Shown piece by piece: positions 18,577 to 26,604 of a DNA stretch of 64,000 nucleotides (its first letter is position 1; every line of letters begins with the position of its first letter). The DNA is from Dankookia rubra (lineage in GTDB: Bacteria; Pseudomonadota; Alphaproteobacteria; Acetobacterales; Acetobacteraceae), in NCBI RefSeq assembly GCF_004355005.1, contig NZ_SMSJ01000014.1, positions 51,566 to 115,565 of the forward strand, written 5' to 3'. The position numbers and the translations under genes were made by a program. The notes beneath the pieces were generated by a model, which saw only the letters and a program-made list of their open reading frames with translations, searched no databases and had not been told where the DNA came from.

Positions 18577-20861
18577 ACCATACCCGCCTCGATCGGCCCC
18601 GGCTGCCCGGTGTCGTCCGCCCACCCCTCCCGGCCGGGCTGCGGGAGGCCGCTTCGCATGGTGGGGAGGCGCTGCCCCCGCGGGTCCAGGCGGAAATGAC
18701 GGCGCGGTTCGGTTATGACTTCAGCGGGGTTCGCGTGCATGCGGACGATCGCAGCGCCGTATCGACCGCCGCCGTCGGCGCCCGCGCCTATGCCTACGGC
18801 GCCGATCTGGTCTTCGCGCGCGGGCAATACGCGCCGGACCGCCCTGAGGGCGTCCGGGTGCTGGCGCATGAGCTGGCGCATGTGGTGCAGCAATCGCGCG
18901 GCGGGTCGAGTTCAATACATGGCGGGCTCGAGCGTGAGGCGGAGGCCGCGGCCGAGGCGGTGGCGCGCGGAACGCCGCACGTGGCGGTGGCGGGTGCGAG
19001 CGGGCCCGTGCTCGCGGCCATGCCGGCCGCGGCCGCGCCGAAAATCGGGACCAACTTCGAGGGTGCCACGACCATCGTCGTGGAACTGCCGGGCGGCAGA
19101 GGCACTCCCGGCCGGGCAGACCATGAAAAGGTGTTCCGCAGCCTGTTGCCGCCGAACGTCGTCGAGGACACCGCGCGTTGGCACGCCGCCCATGCGGTCG
19201 GCCAAGGTGTTGGCATCGAGGTGAGGGAGGGCATCCTGCTGGCCCCGAGCGGCGTGAACCTGTCCATCCAGGGCGCGCTGGAACGGCAGATCAGCCGCAT
19301 CCGTGCCGACCTGCCGGAAGGCTGGACGCTGTTCCTGCAAATCGAGACCGGTGCCCACCCCGAGGTCGGTACGCGTCCGGGCAATGTATTCCTGAAGTTC
19401 ATCAACTACGAGCTCGTGGTGATGAATCCTGGCGGATCGCGCCGGCGCGCGCTGAGCGCCAGCGTCATGGTCACGGACGACCTGCAGCGTCCGGCCGTGC
19501 ACGTGAGTGTCGAATCCTCCCTGGGCAACGAGGCAAGCCGCCACTATCCCGATGCCTTCAATGCGCAGAAGCAGCGGTGGACCCCCGCCGATAAGCAACG
19601 GCCCATGCAACGGCCGACCGAGGGCTACAGCTACACGGCCACGGCCGGTACGCTCAGGCGCGGCAAGAGCAACCCGGAAGTCTCGCGGCGTCCTGCGCTG
19701 CCCACCGCCGGCACATCGGTCCAGGCTGACGAAGCGGTCGGCCCGGCAAGCGCCGTGAGCACGCCGGCCACGGCGCCGGCCCGCCCTGGGCCGATCCCGG
19801 CAACCCCGCCACCTCAGCCAGTCCTGCCTGCGCCAGTTCCACCGGGTCCCACCAGCCGGTCGGCGCAGGCGGCACAGAAGCCGCCGACCTCGCCGCCGCC
19901 GCTTCGGGCGACCGGCCCGCAATTCGCCGGCCCGAGCAACGTCGCCGACGAGGCATACCAGAAGGCCGAGGCAAAAGGTGCAGGTGCGGTCCTGGCGCTG
20001 CAGGTGGTCGGCTCTGTTCTGACCGACCTTGGCAACGCCACGCAGCAGCGCGACGCGGAGTCCGCCTTCTATGCCAAGCTGCCCGAAATCACGCGGATGT
20101 TGCAGGCCAATCCCGGCATGGGAGTGATGGTTGAGTACGTCTTCCGTCGCCCCGATCCGATGCCGGAATCCGTGATCCAGCCAGGCGACCAGTTCCAGTT
20201 CATCACTTTCGACGTCGCCGCTTCGGTGCGTGATGTGAAGCCCGGGATCTATGCCGTGCAGCAGGGAATGGAATTGCGGATCCGCCGGCGCTGGCTCCCG
20301 CCGCTCCGCCCGGCCTCCGGGGAAGCCGCCACCGCTGGCAACCGCACAGTGCTCGCCGTGGCAAAGCCGGGTGACCTCGACGCTCTGATCGGCCAGCTGC
20401 GTCATCGGGGCATGACCGCAACCGACGTGGCGCTTGCCTTCATGGCGGCGCGGAGGGATTTCGGGGGCGTACACATCGATGTCGGCGACCTCTCGCTTGA
20501 ACTGCCGCAGCCGCTCTACGACCAGGTACTGCTCCGCCTGCAGCAAGCCGCCGCAGCGGCACTCGGGCACAGCCTGGACACGCTCGAAGCCCAGCTGCGT
20601 AACATTCGCTCCGAGTACATCAGGCTTTTCGGCGAGGGATGGCTTGCAAAGCGGTGGCATGACCGCGATTTCGACCTGCCGGCGCCCACCCTGATCGACC
20701 ACGCGGCGAGCTACGCCCGATCGTCGCGCGAGGCGCTCGGCAAGCTGGATCTCAATTTCAGCCGCAGCCAGCTCCGCACCGCCCGCGAGTTCGTCAACCA
20801 GGTCGAGTCCGTTCTCTACAGGTACCTGAACGGGCGGCCCCCACCCTGGGAGGACACATGA
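18573..20861 (+). CDS. DUF4157 (eCIS core) putative effector with polymorphic-toxin-like middle domain
   Basis: Residues 35-110 are the DUF4157 domain (RVQAEMTARFGYDFSGVRVH … LAHELAHVVQQ). It has an HExxH zinc site at 99-103; the domain is widespread in eCIS cargo and has been proposed to work in loading or self-processing. Residues 180-315 (RWHAAHAVGQGVGIEVREGI, LLAPSGVNLSIQG, then LKFINYELVV) resemble, from memory, the 'polymorphic toxin type 4' domain. A Pro-rich linker (about 370-455) leads to a 300-residue C-terminal domain (AKGAGAVLALQVVGSVLTDL; GDLSLELPQPLYDQ) that I do not recognise. It is encoded inside the structural operon with ATGA overlaps on both sides. Payload role is inferred. 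Confidence 0.8.
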   Translation: MNHTRLDRPRLPGVVRPPLPAGLREAASHGGEALPPRVQAEMTARFGYDFSGVRVHADDRSAVSTAAVGARAYAYGADLVFARGQYAPDRPEGVRVLAHELAHVVQQSRGGSSSIHGGLEREAEAAAEAVARGTPHVAVAGASGPVLAAMPAAAAPKIGTNFEGATTIVVELPGGRGTPGRADHEKVFRSLLPPNVVEDTARWHAAHAVGQGVGIEVREGILLAPSGVNLSIQGALERQISRIRADLPEGWTLFLQIETGAHPEVGTRPGNVFLKFINYELVVMNPGGSRRRALSASVMVTDDLQRPAVHVSVESSLGNEASRHYPDAFNAQKQRWTPADKQRPMQRPTEGYSYTATAGTLRRGKSNPEVSRRPALPTAGTSVQADEAVGPASAVSTPATAPARPGPIPATPPPQPVLPAPVPPGPTSRSAQAAQKPPTSPPPLRATGPQFAGPSNVADEAYQKAEAKGAGAVLALQVVGSVLTDLGNATQQRDAESAFYAKLPEITRMLQANPGMGVMVEYVFRRPDPMPESVIQPGDQFQFITFDVAASVRDVKPGIYAVQQGMELRIRRRWLPPLRPASGEAATAGNRTVLAVAKPGDLDALIGQLRHRGMTATDVALAFMAARRDFGGVHIDVGDLSLELPQPLYDQVLLRLQQAAAAALGHSLDTLEAQLRNIRSEYIRLFGEGWLAKRWHDRDFDLPAPTLIDHAASYARSSREALGKLDLNFSRSQLRTAREFVNQVESVLYRYLNGRPPPWEDT

Positions 20862-21508
20862 CCGGGCTCGCCACCTCGCCGCGCGTTCTGAAGGGCGGAC
20901 TCGTGCTGCTCGATCCGGCGACCGGCGTGCCGGTCCAGGTGATCACCTTCCAGTACAACCCCGACATGCTCACCCGCTCGCTGCAGGTGCAGGGCATGGG
21001 CGATGCCGCCGACCGTACCGAGGCGCTGCGCCTGAAGGGGCCGGCGGTGGAGACGATCCGCGTCGAGGCCGAACTCGACCTGACCGACGCGCTGGAGACG
21101 GGCGACGCGGTCGCGCTGGCGTCCGGGCTGCATCCACAACTCGCGGCGCTAGAAGCCATGATCCAGCCCACCTCGCGCACCCTGCAGACCAATGACGACC
21201 TCGCCCGCATCGGCACGCTGGAGATCGTGCCGGCGGAGGCGCCGCTGGCGGTGTTCGTCTGGGGACGCGGCCGCGTGGTGCCGGTGCGGGTGACCGAGTT
21301 CTCGGTCACCGAGGAAGCCTTCGACACCGCGCTCAACCCGATCCGCGCCAAGGCGACGCTCGGTCTGCGCGTGCTGACCATAAACGATGTCGGCTTCGGC
21401 CACCGCGCGGGGATGCTGTTCATGGCGCATCTTCGGGCGCGTGAACAGCAGGCCGGGCTGGCGCGGACCGGCGGGCTCGGGGCGATGGGCGTGGAGGGGC
21501 TGCTGTGA
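20858..21508 (+). CDS. eCIS tube-initiator/baseplate protein with CIS_tube-type domain (Cis7-like)
   Basis: A 216-residue protein that would join the tube to the hub. The pattern VQVITFQYNPDMLTRSLQVQ near 24-43 is the marker of the CIS_tube (Pvc7/gp53-like) domain. KGPAVETIRVEAELDLTDAL and FVWGRGRVVPVRVTEFSVTE are its later strands. Afp7/Pvc7 proteins carry a C-terminal LysM domain; here that part is missing and the next gene seems to supply it. Overlaps upstream gene by ATGA and downstream by four bases. Confidence 0.88.
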   Translation: MTGLATSPRVLKGGLVLLDPATGVPVQVITFQYNPDMLTRSLQVQGMGDAADRTEALRLKGPAVETIRVEAELDLTDALETGDAVALASGLHPQLAALEAMIQPTSRTLQTNDDLARIGTLEIVPAEAPLAVFVWGRGRVVPVRVTEFSVTEEAFDTALNPIRAKATLGLRVLTINDVGFGHRAGMLFMAHLRAREQQAGLARTGGLGAMGVEGLL

Positions 21509-21891
21509 CCGACGCCGCCGCCCCCGCCTCGCCGCTGCTCGCGGCGCTGCTGGCCCGCACCGGCGGCGCGCCGCTGCTGCCGGCGAACAGCCGCTACCAG
21601 GGCGTGCCGCTGCGGGAACGCACCGCGCCGGACGGGACCGTCACCGCCTACCTCGCCCGCCGTTTCGTGCCGCAGCCCGCAAGCCTTGCCGAGGTGGATG
21701 GCCACGTCATGGTGGCCGGCGAGCGGCTCGACCTGGTGGCGGCGCGCCGGCTCGGCGATCCGTTGATCGCCTGGCGCATCGCCGATGCGAACGGCGCGCT
21801 GGACCCGGCCGAGTTGGAGCGCGCCGGGCGGCGGCTGCGCCTGACGCTGCCCGAAGGCGTGCCGGGCGGGGCGGGGCCGCAGGATGCTTAA
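21505..21891 (+). CDS. LysM-like baseplate protein
   Basis: A 128-residue protein whose core reads SRYQGVPLRERTAPDGTVTA, then YLARRFVPQPASLAEV, HMVVAGERLDLVA-like strands and RRLGDPLIAWRIADANGALD before LRLTLPEG. This is the LysM/tail protein X pattern (xGDRLDxIAxRxLGDPxxWWxIAxAN). It most likely acts beside the Cis7 protein as the detached LysM part. Start GTG/ATG overlap with the upstream gene and an 8-base overlap with the hub gene point to tight translational coupling. Confidence 0.75.
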   Translation: MTDAAAPASPLLAALLARTGGAPLLPANSRYQGVPLRERTAPDGTVTAYLARRFVPQPASLAEVDGHVMVAGERLDLVAARRLGDPLIAWRIADANGALDPAELERAGRRLRLTLPEGVPGGAGPQDA

Positions 21892-23002
21892 GGGCGTGCA
21901 CCTGACCATGATGATGGGGCCGGTCGTGCCGGTGCCGGTCCCGCAGGTGGTGACGGACGCGCTGCATGAGGCGACGGTGGAGGTCGGGGAAGACCGCACC
22001 ACCTTCCAGGTCAGCTTCCGGCTGGGCAAGCGTTCGGCGCTGCAGACGCTGTTCCTGCTGACCGGCGGCGTGCCGCTGCCGCTGCGCGCGGTGCTGATCG
22101 CGACGCTGAACGGGCTGCCGACTGTGCTGGTGGACGGTCTGGTGCTGAACCAGCAGGTCTCCCCGGGCGGTGACGGCGCAGGTTCGGTCCTGACGCTGAG
22201 CGGCGAGGATCTCAGTGCAGCGATGAACCTGCAGGAGTTCACCGGCCTGCCCTACCCGGCGATGACGGTGGAGGCACAGGTCGCGGTCATCCTGGCGAAA
22301 TACGCCGTGCTCGGCATCGTACCGATGGTGATCCCGACACCCTTCCCGGATGTCCCGCTGCCCACCGAGCGGATCCCGCTGCATGCCGGCACCGACCTCG
22401 CGCATCTGCGGGAGCGGGCGCGCTGGGTCGGCTACACCTTCCACATGCTCTCGCCGGCGCCGCTGGTGAACGTCGCCTATTGGGGGCCGAAGCTGCGCAT
22501 CGGACCGCCGCAGCCGGCGCTCAACACCGACATGGATGCCTACACCAACGTCTCCTCGCTGCATTTCGGTTTCGAGAACCGCGACCGCGAGCAGCCGGTG
22601 CTGCAGGTGCAGATCCCCAACACGACGCGCTGGATGCCGGTGCCGCTGCCCGACGTGTCGCTGCTCAACCCGCCACTCGGGCTGGTCGAGCCGCTGCCGT
22701 CGAAGGTGACCTTCGTCTCGGGCACCGGTGGGCTGACGCCGGTGCAGGTGGCGCTGTACGGCCTGGCCAACGCGGCCGGGTCGCTCGACAGCACGACCGC
22801 GGACGGCACGCTCGACGTGACGCGCTACGGCAGCATCCTGCAGGCGCGGTCCCTAGTCGGCGTGCGCGGGGCGGGGCTGGCGTTCGACGGGCTGTATTTC
22901 GTCAGCCGCGTCGGCCACCGCATCCGCCGCGGCGACTACACGCAGGACTTCCATCTCGTGCGCAACGGCCTCGTCTCGACCGTCCCGGTGGTGATGTCAT
23001 GA
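21884..23002 (+). CDS. eCIS baseplate hub protein (gp27/late-control-D-like)
   Basis: A 372-residue hub subunit on which the spike sits. It shows the late-control-D strand order: DALHEATVEVGEDRTTFQVS (edge strand), GVPLPLRAVLIATLNGLPTV-LVDGLVLNQQV (first barrel), SVLTLSGEDLSAAMNLQEFT, and DLAHLRERARWVGYTFHMLS in the second domain. The final GLYFVSRVGHRIRRGDYTQD with FHLVRNGL is the conserved end of hub proteins (…YYVk.V.H.I..GdY.q.F.L.R.g). Hub and spike are separate genes here, not fused as in VgrG. Confidence 0.9.
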   Translation: MLKGVHLTMMMGPVVPVPVPQVVTDALHEATVEVGEDRTTFQVSFRLGKRSALQTLFLLTGGVPLPLRAVLIATLNGLPTVLVDGLVLNQQVSPGGDGAGSVLTLSGEDLSAAMNLQEFTGLPYPAMTVEAQVAVILAKYAVLGIVPMVIPTPFPDVPLPTERIPLHAGTDLAHLRERARWVGYTFHMLSPAPLVNVAYWGPKLRIGPPQPALNTDMDAYTNVSSLHFGFENRDREQPVLQVQIPNTTRWMPVPLPDVSLLNPPLGLVEPLPSKVTFVSGTGGLTPVQVALYGLANAAGSLDSTTADGTLDVTRYGSILQARSLVGVRGAGLAFDGLYFVSRVGHRIRRGDYTQDFHLVRNGLVSTVPVVMS

Positions 23003-23559
23003 CCCAGAAGAAGCACTATGGCAAGCACCGGGGCAGCGTGCTGAACAACGTCGACCCGCTGAACCGCGGCCGCATCCTGGCGCAGGTCGCCTCGGTGTCG
23101 GGCCTCTTGCCCACGAGCTGGTGCGAGCCCTGCCTGCCGCTGGCCGGCATCCAGTCCGGCACCTGGTTTGTGCCGCAGATCGGCGCCGGCGTTTGGATCG
23201 AGTTCGAGGATGGCGACATCGCGCGGCCGATCTGGACCGGCTGCTTCTGGGGCAGCGCGGCCGAGGTCCCGGCCCTGGCGCTGGCCGGCCTGCCGGCCAG
23301 CCCAAGCATCGTCCTGCAGACCAGCGGGCAGTCCACCCTGATGCTGAGCGACGTGCCGGGCGCGCTCGGCGGCGTGCTGCTGCAGGCGCGGACCGGGGCG
23401 ATCTCGATCAGCGAGGCGGGCATCACCCTGGTGAGCGGTGCCGCGATGATCTCGGTCACGCCCGGCGCCATCACCATCAGCAACGGCACCGGCGCGAGCG
23501 TCGTGCTCGGGCCGGGGCAGCAGGTGGCGCTGAACCTCGAAGCCTTGGTGGTGACGTAG
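22999..23559 (+). CDS. eCIS spike protein (gp5/baseplate V-like)
   Basis: A 186-residue protein starting MTQKKHYGKHRGSVLNNVDP, the OB-fold pattern of phage baseplate V/VgrG gp5 modules (YGKYRGxVxxxxDPxxxGRIxAxVP). PQIGAGVWIEFEDGDIARPI and WTGCFWG are further OB-fold marks. The C-terminal 80 residues are repetitive short beta strands (ISISEAGITLVSGAAMISVT) typical of a trimeric beta-helix needle. It overlaps the hub gene by ATGA. The PAAR-like gene follows 14 bases later. Confidence 0.92.
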   Translation: MTQKKHYGKHRGSVLNNVDPLNRGRILAQVASVSGLLPTSWCEPCLPLAGIQSGTWFVPQIGAGVWIEFEDGDIARPIWTGCFWGSAAEVPALALAGLPASPSIVLQTSGQSTLMLSDVPGALGGVLLQARTGAISISEAGITLVSGAAMISVTPGAITISNGTGASVVLGPGQQVALNLEALVVT

Positions 23560-23573
23560 GGGAGGACGGGCGG

Positions 23574-23891
23574 ATGCCGGGACCGTTGCTGCATCTGGGC
23601 GCCACGGTGCTGTGCGGGCATGCCGGGCAGGCGACGCCGGCCGCGCCGAACCCACGGGTGCGCCTGTCGGGCCAGCCGGTGGTGACGGCGCTGTCGCCCT
23701 ATCTGATCGCCGGCTGTCCGCTGCCGCCGGTCGCCGGCGGGCCTTGCGTGAGCGGCCTGTTCACGGTGGCCGCGACACGGGTCTTCGCGTCGGGCGCGCC
23801 GGTGCTGCTGCTGTCCGGCACCGGCACCTGCGTGCCGACCGGCGTACCGCTGGTGCCGGTCGCGGCGCAGCCGCGCGTGCGCGGGCTGTAG
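23574..23891 (+). CDS. PAAR-like spike tip protein
   Basis: A 105-residue protein, MPGPLLHLGATVLCGHAGQA, with Cys and His in a beta-rich, Gly/Pro-rich setting (GQPVVTALSPYLIAGC, GPCVSGLFTVAATRVFASGA, GTGTCVPTG). Conserved Cys/His residues are placed to bind one metal ion, as in PAAR tips that sharpen spikes. GGGGAGG precedes the ATG at 23574. It lies between the spike and the gp25-like gene, the usual Cis10 position. Confidence 0.85.
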   Translation: MPGPLLHLGATVLCGHAGQATPAAPNPRVRLSGQPVVTALSPYLIAGCPLPPVAGGPCVSGLFTVAATRVFASGAPVLLLSGTGTCVPTGVPLVPVAAQPRVRGL

Positions 23892-23893
23892 CC

Positions 23894-24262
23894 ATGGAGA
23901 TCGGCTTTCCCCTGGCGATCGGCGCGGATGGCCGCACCCTGGTGCAGGGCCGCGAGGACCATGTGCGGGGCATGGTCATGCAGCTGCTGATGACGCAGGC
24001 CGGGGAACGGGTGAACCGGCCGGATCTCGGCGGCGGGCTGGCGCAGCTGCTGTTCGGCCCGGCCAGCCCCGAGCTGGTGGTCACCCTGCAGCTCACGCTG
24101 ACCGCCATGTTGCAGCGCTTCCTTGGTGACCTGATCGACGTGCAGGCGCTGCTGGTGACGGCGGTCGATGAGAAGGTGGTGGTGGACCTCCGCTACCTAC
24201 TGCGCCCGCTCGGCACCGCATCCGCCGCGCGGATCGAGCTGACGCCCGGAGGTGCGGCATGA
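23894..24262 (+). CDS. Baseplate wedge protein, gp25/GPW-like (Cis9-like)
   Basis: A 122-residue gp25-like protein. It opens MEIGFPLAIGADGRTLVQGR, and has DHVRGMVMQLLMTQAGERVN with RPDLGGGLAQLLFGPAS, the strongly conserved block around the E-R-x-x-R/N-P-x-F/L-G motif that nucleates sheath assembly. It starts two bases after the PAAR-like stop and overlaps the next gene by ATGA. Confidence 0.93.
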   Translation: MEIGFPLAIGADGRTLVQGREDHVRGMVMQLLMTQAGERVNRPDLGGGLAQLLFGPASPELVVTLQLTLTAMLQRFLGDLIDVQALLVTAVDEKVVVDLRYLLRPLGTASAARIELTPGGAA

Positions 24263-26604
24263 GCGAGCGCTGCAGCGTGCCGACGCGACGGGCGGCGCTG
24301 CGGCGGTCGGGGCTGAACGGGCTGGACGAGGTGGAGCCGATCGAGGGCGGGCGCGCCCTGCTGGTGCGCTTCTTCCACGACGCACCGGAAGGGCTGGCAC
24401 CCCGGCACCTGGCGATCACCGGCGGCATCGCGGTGCGCGGCATCCGGGTGGTCGATGTGCGGCGCGTACCGGCGGAGGATCCGGACCGGCTGATCCTGGC
24501 GGCGGTCGCGGTGGACCGGCGGGGCGATGCCTCGACCTACACGCTGCATCTGCAGGGGCTGGACGGCATCGATCCCCGCCATGCCAGCGCACCCTTCGTC
24601 TTCTTCCCCGACGCAGCGGAGGACGAGGATTGCCGCGCCGCACCGCCCGCCGTCGCGGCCTTGCCGCCGCCGCCGCCGCTCGACTACCTGGCCAAGGACT
24701 ATGCCGGGTTCCGGCGGCTCATGCTGGATCGGCTCGCGGTCACGCTGCCGGCGTGGCAGGACCGGCATGCACCGGATCTCGGCGTGACGTTGGTGGAGAT
24801 GCTGGCGGCGGTTGCGGATCGGCTGAGCTACTACCAGGACGCGGTGGCGACCGAGGCCTATCTTGGCACGGCGCGGCGCCGCGTATCGGTGCGGCGGCAC
24901 CTGCGGCTGATCGACTACGCGCTGCACGAGGGCTGCAACGCGCGGGCGCTGGTGCAGGTGGAACCACCCGACGCGGTGGCGGAACTCGACCCGGCGACGC
25001 TGGTGTTCCTGCAGGGCGAGGGCGCGGCGGCGACCGAATTTCGCCCGGTGACGTCGGCAGCGCCCATACGCCTCTGCCGGGCGCGCGGGCAGATGGCGGT
25101 GCATTGTTGGGGCGATACGGCCTGCGTGCTGCCGGCCGGTGCCACCGCGGCGACGCTGGTCGACACCGCACCTCCCGAGGCGCCCCCGCTGCAGCCCGGT
25201 GATTTCCTGCTCTTCGAGGTCCTGGGTCCCGGCGACACGCCGGATCCCGATCCGCGCCGCCACCACCCCGTGCGGCTCACCGCAGTCCGCCCGTCCGAGG
25301 ATCCGCTATGCAAGCGTGCGTTGCTGGAGGTGGAGTGGTCGGCGGAGGACGCGCTGCCGGCGGATTTTCCGCTTGACTCGGCGAAGGCCGATTTGGCGAA
25401 GGGCAGCGCGACGACCGCGGTACGCGGCAACCTTGTCCTGGTCGGCGCCGGCACGCGCGTCATGGATGGCGACGCGGCGCGGATCGTGCCGGCGATCGGC
25501 CCCGGCCGGCGGCGAGGCATCGCGCTGGCGCGACCGGGACTTGCCTTCGCGGAGCCGGCTGGTGCGGCGGATGCCGCCGTGCGGCTGCTGGACTGGCGTA
25601 CCCCAGGGCAGGCGGTGCCGCTGATCGATCGGCTGCGCAGCTGGTCGCGCGACCCGCATGTCCCGCCGACCGGCTGGACGATCCGCCCCGACCTGATCGG
25701 CAGCGGTGCCGAGGACGCGCACGCCACCGTCGAGGTGGATGACGAGGGCATCGCGCATCTCCGCTTCGGGGACGGCGTCTGCGGTCGCGACCCGGCGGGC
25801 GAGGCATTCGAGATCGTCTACCGCGTCGGCAACGGCCCCTCCGGCAATGTCGGCGCGGACACGATCACCCGGCTGCGCATCGCGGCGCCGGGTCGGCTGG
25901 AGGACTGGCCGGTGCGCAACCCCATGCCGGCCCGTGGAGGCACCGCGCCGGAGCCGCTGGAACAGGCAAGGCTGCTGGCCCCGCAGGCGCTGCGCGGCGT
26001 GCCGGTGCGCGCGGTCATCGCCGCTGACTACGCGGCGCTGGCAGCGCGGCTTGACCCGGCGGTGCAGCGCGCCGCCTGCCGGTTGGTTCCGAGCGGCGGC
26101 CGGCAGATCGCCCGGGTGGCAATCGACCCGCTCGGCGGCGCCGAGGCGACCCCAGCGCTCTGCGCGCGGGTGGCGGCGGCGCTGGACGCGGTGCGGCGCA
26201 TCGGCCATGACGTCCAGGTCGTGCCGGCGATCGTCGTACCGCTGCGCCTCGTGCTGCGGGTCGAACTCGAGGATGGCTACGTGCGGGGCCATGTGCGGGC
26301 GGCGGTGCGGGCCGCGCTCGGGACCGGCGTGCTGCCGGATGGGCGGCTCGCCGCCTTCCACCCGGACCGGCTGAGCTTCGGCGCGCCGCTGCGCACCAGC
26401 GTGCTGGTCGCGCTGGTGCAGGCGCTGGACGGCGTGCGGGCCGTCCACATCTTGGAATTCGGCCGCCAGTTTGATGCGGAGCGCGGCCGCACCGCCGCAG
26501 GCGTGCTGGCGATGGCCTGGAACGAGATCGCGCTGCTCGAAAACGATCCGCTGCGTCCCGATCGCGGCCGGCTGGTGCTGCGGCTCGCCGGGGGCGTGGC
26601 GTGA
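24259..26604 (+). CDS. eCIS baseplate wedge protein, first gpJ/gp6-like (Cis11-like)
   Basis: A 781-residue 'putative baseplate assembly protein'. Marks are PPPPPLDYLAKDYAGFRRLM (about 134-153), HAPDLGVTLVEMLAAVADRL with SYYQDAVATEAYLGTARRR, and the J-like C-terminal part HLRFGDGVCGRDPAGEAFEI and YRVGNGPSGNVGADTITRL. It pairs with the next, larger protein to form the baseplate ring that links the hub to the sheath. Overlaps ATGA and GTGA with its neighbours. Confidence 0.92.
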   Translation: MSERCSVPTRRAALRRSGLNGLDEVEPIEGGRALLVRFFHDAPEGLAPRHLAITGGIAVRGIRVVDVRRVPAEDPDRLILAAVAVDRRGDASTYTLHLQGLDGIDPRHASAPFVFFPDAAEDEDCRAAPPAVAALPPPPPLDYLAKDYAGFRRLMLDRLAVTLPAWQDRHAPDLGVTLVEMLAAVADRLSYYQDAVATEAYLGTARRRVSVRRHLRLIDYALHEGCNARALVQVEPPDAVAELDPATLVFLQGEGAAATEFRPVTSAAPIRLCRARGQMAVHCWGDTACVLPAGATAATLVDTAPPEAPPLQPGDFLLFEVLGPGDTPDPDPRRHHPVRLTAVRPSEDPLCKRALLEVEWSAEDALPADFPLDSAKADLAKGSATTAVRGNLVLVGAGTRVMDGDAARIVPAIGPGRRRGIALARPGLAFAEPAGAADAAVRLLDWRTPGQAVPLIDRLRSWSRDPHVPPTGWTIRPDLIGSGAEDAHATVEVDDEGIAHLRFGDGVCGRDPAGEAFEIVYRVGNGPSGNVGADTITRLRIAAPGRLEDWPVRNPMPARGGTAPEPLEQARLLAPQALRGVPVRAVIAADYAALAARLDPAVQRAACRLVPSGGRQIARVAIDPLGGAEATPALCARVAAALDAVRRIGHDVQVVPAIVVPLRLVLRVELEDGYVRGHVRAAVRAALGTGVLPDGRLAAFHPDRLSFGAPLRTSVLVALVQALDGVRAVHILEFGRQFDAERGRTAAGVLAMAWNEIALLENDPLRPDRGRLVLRLAGGVA

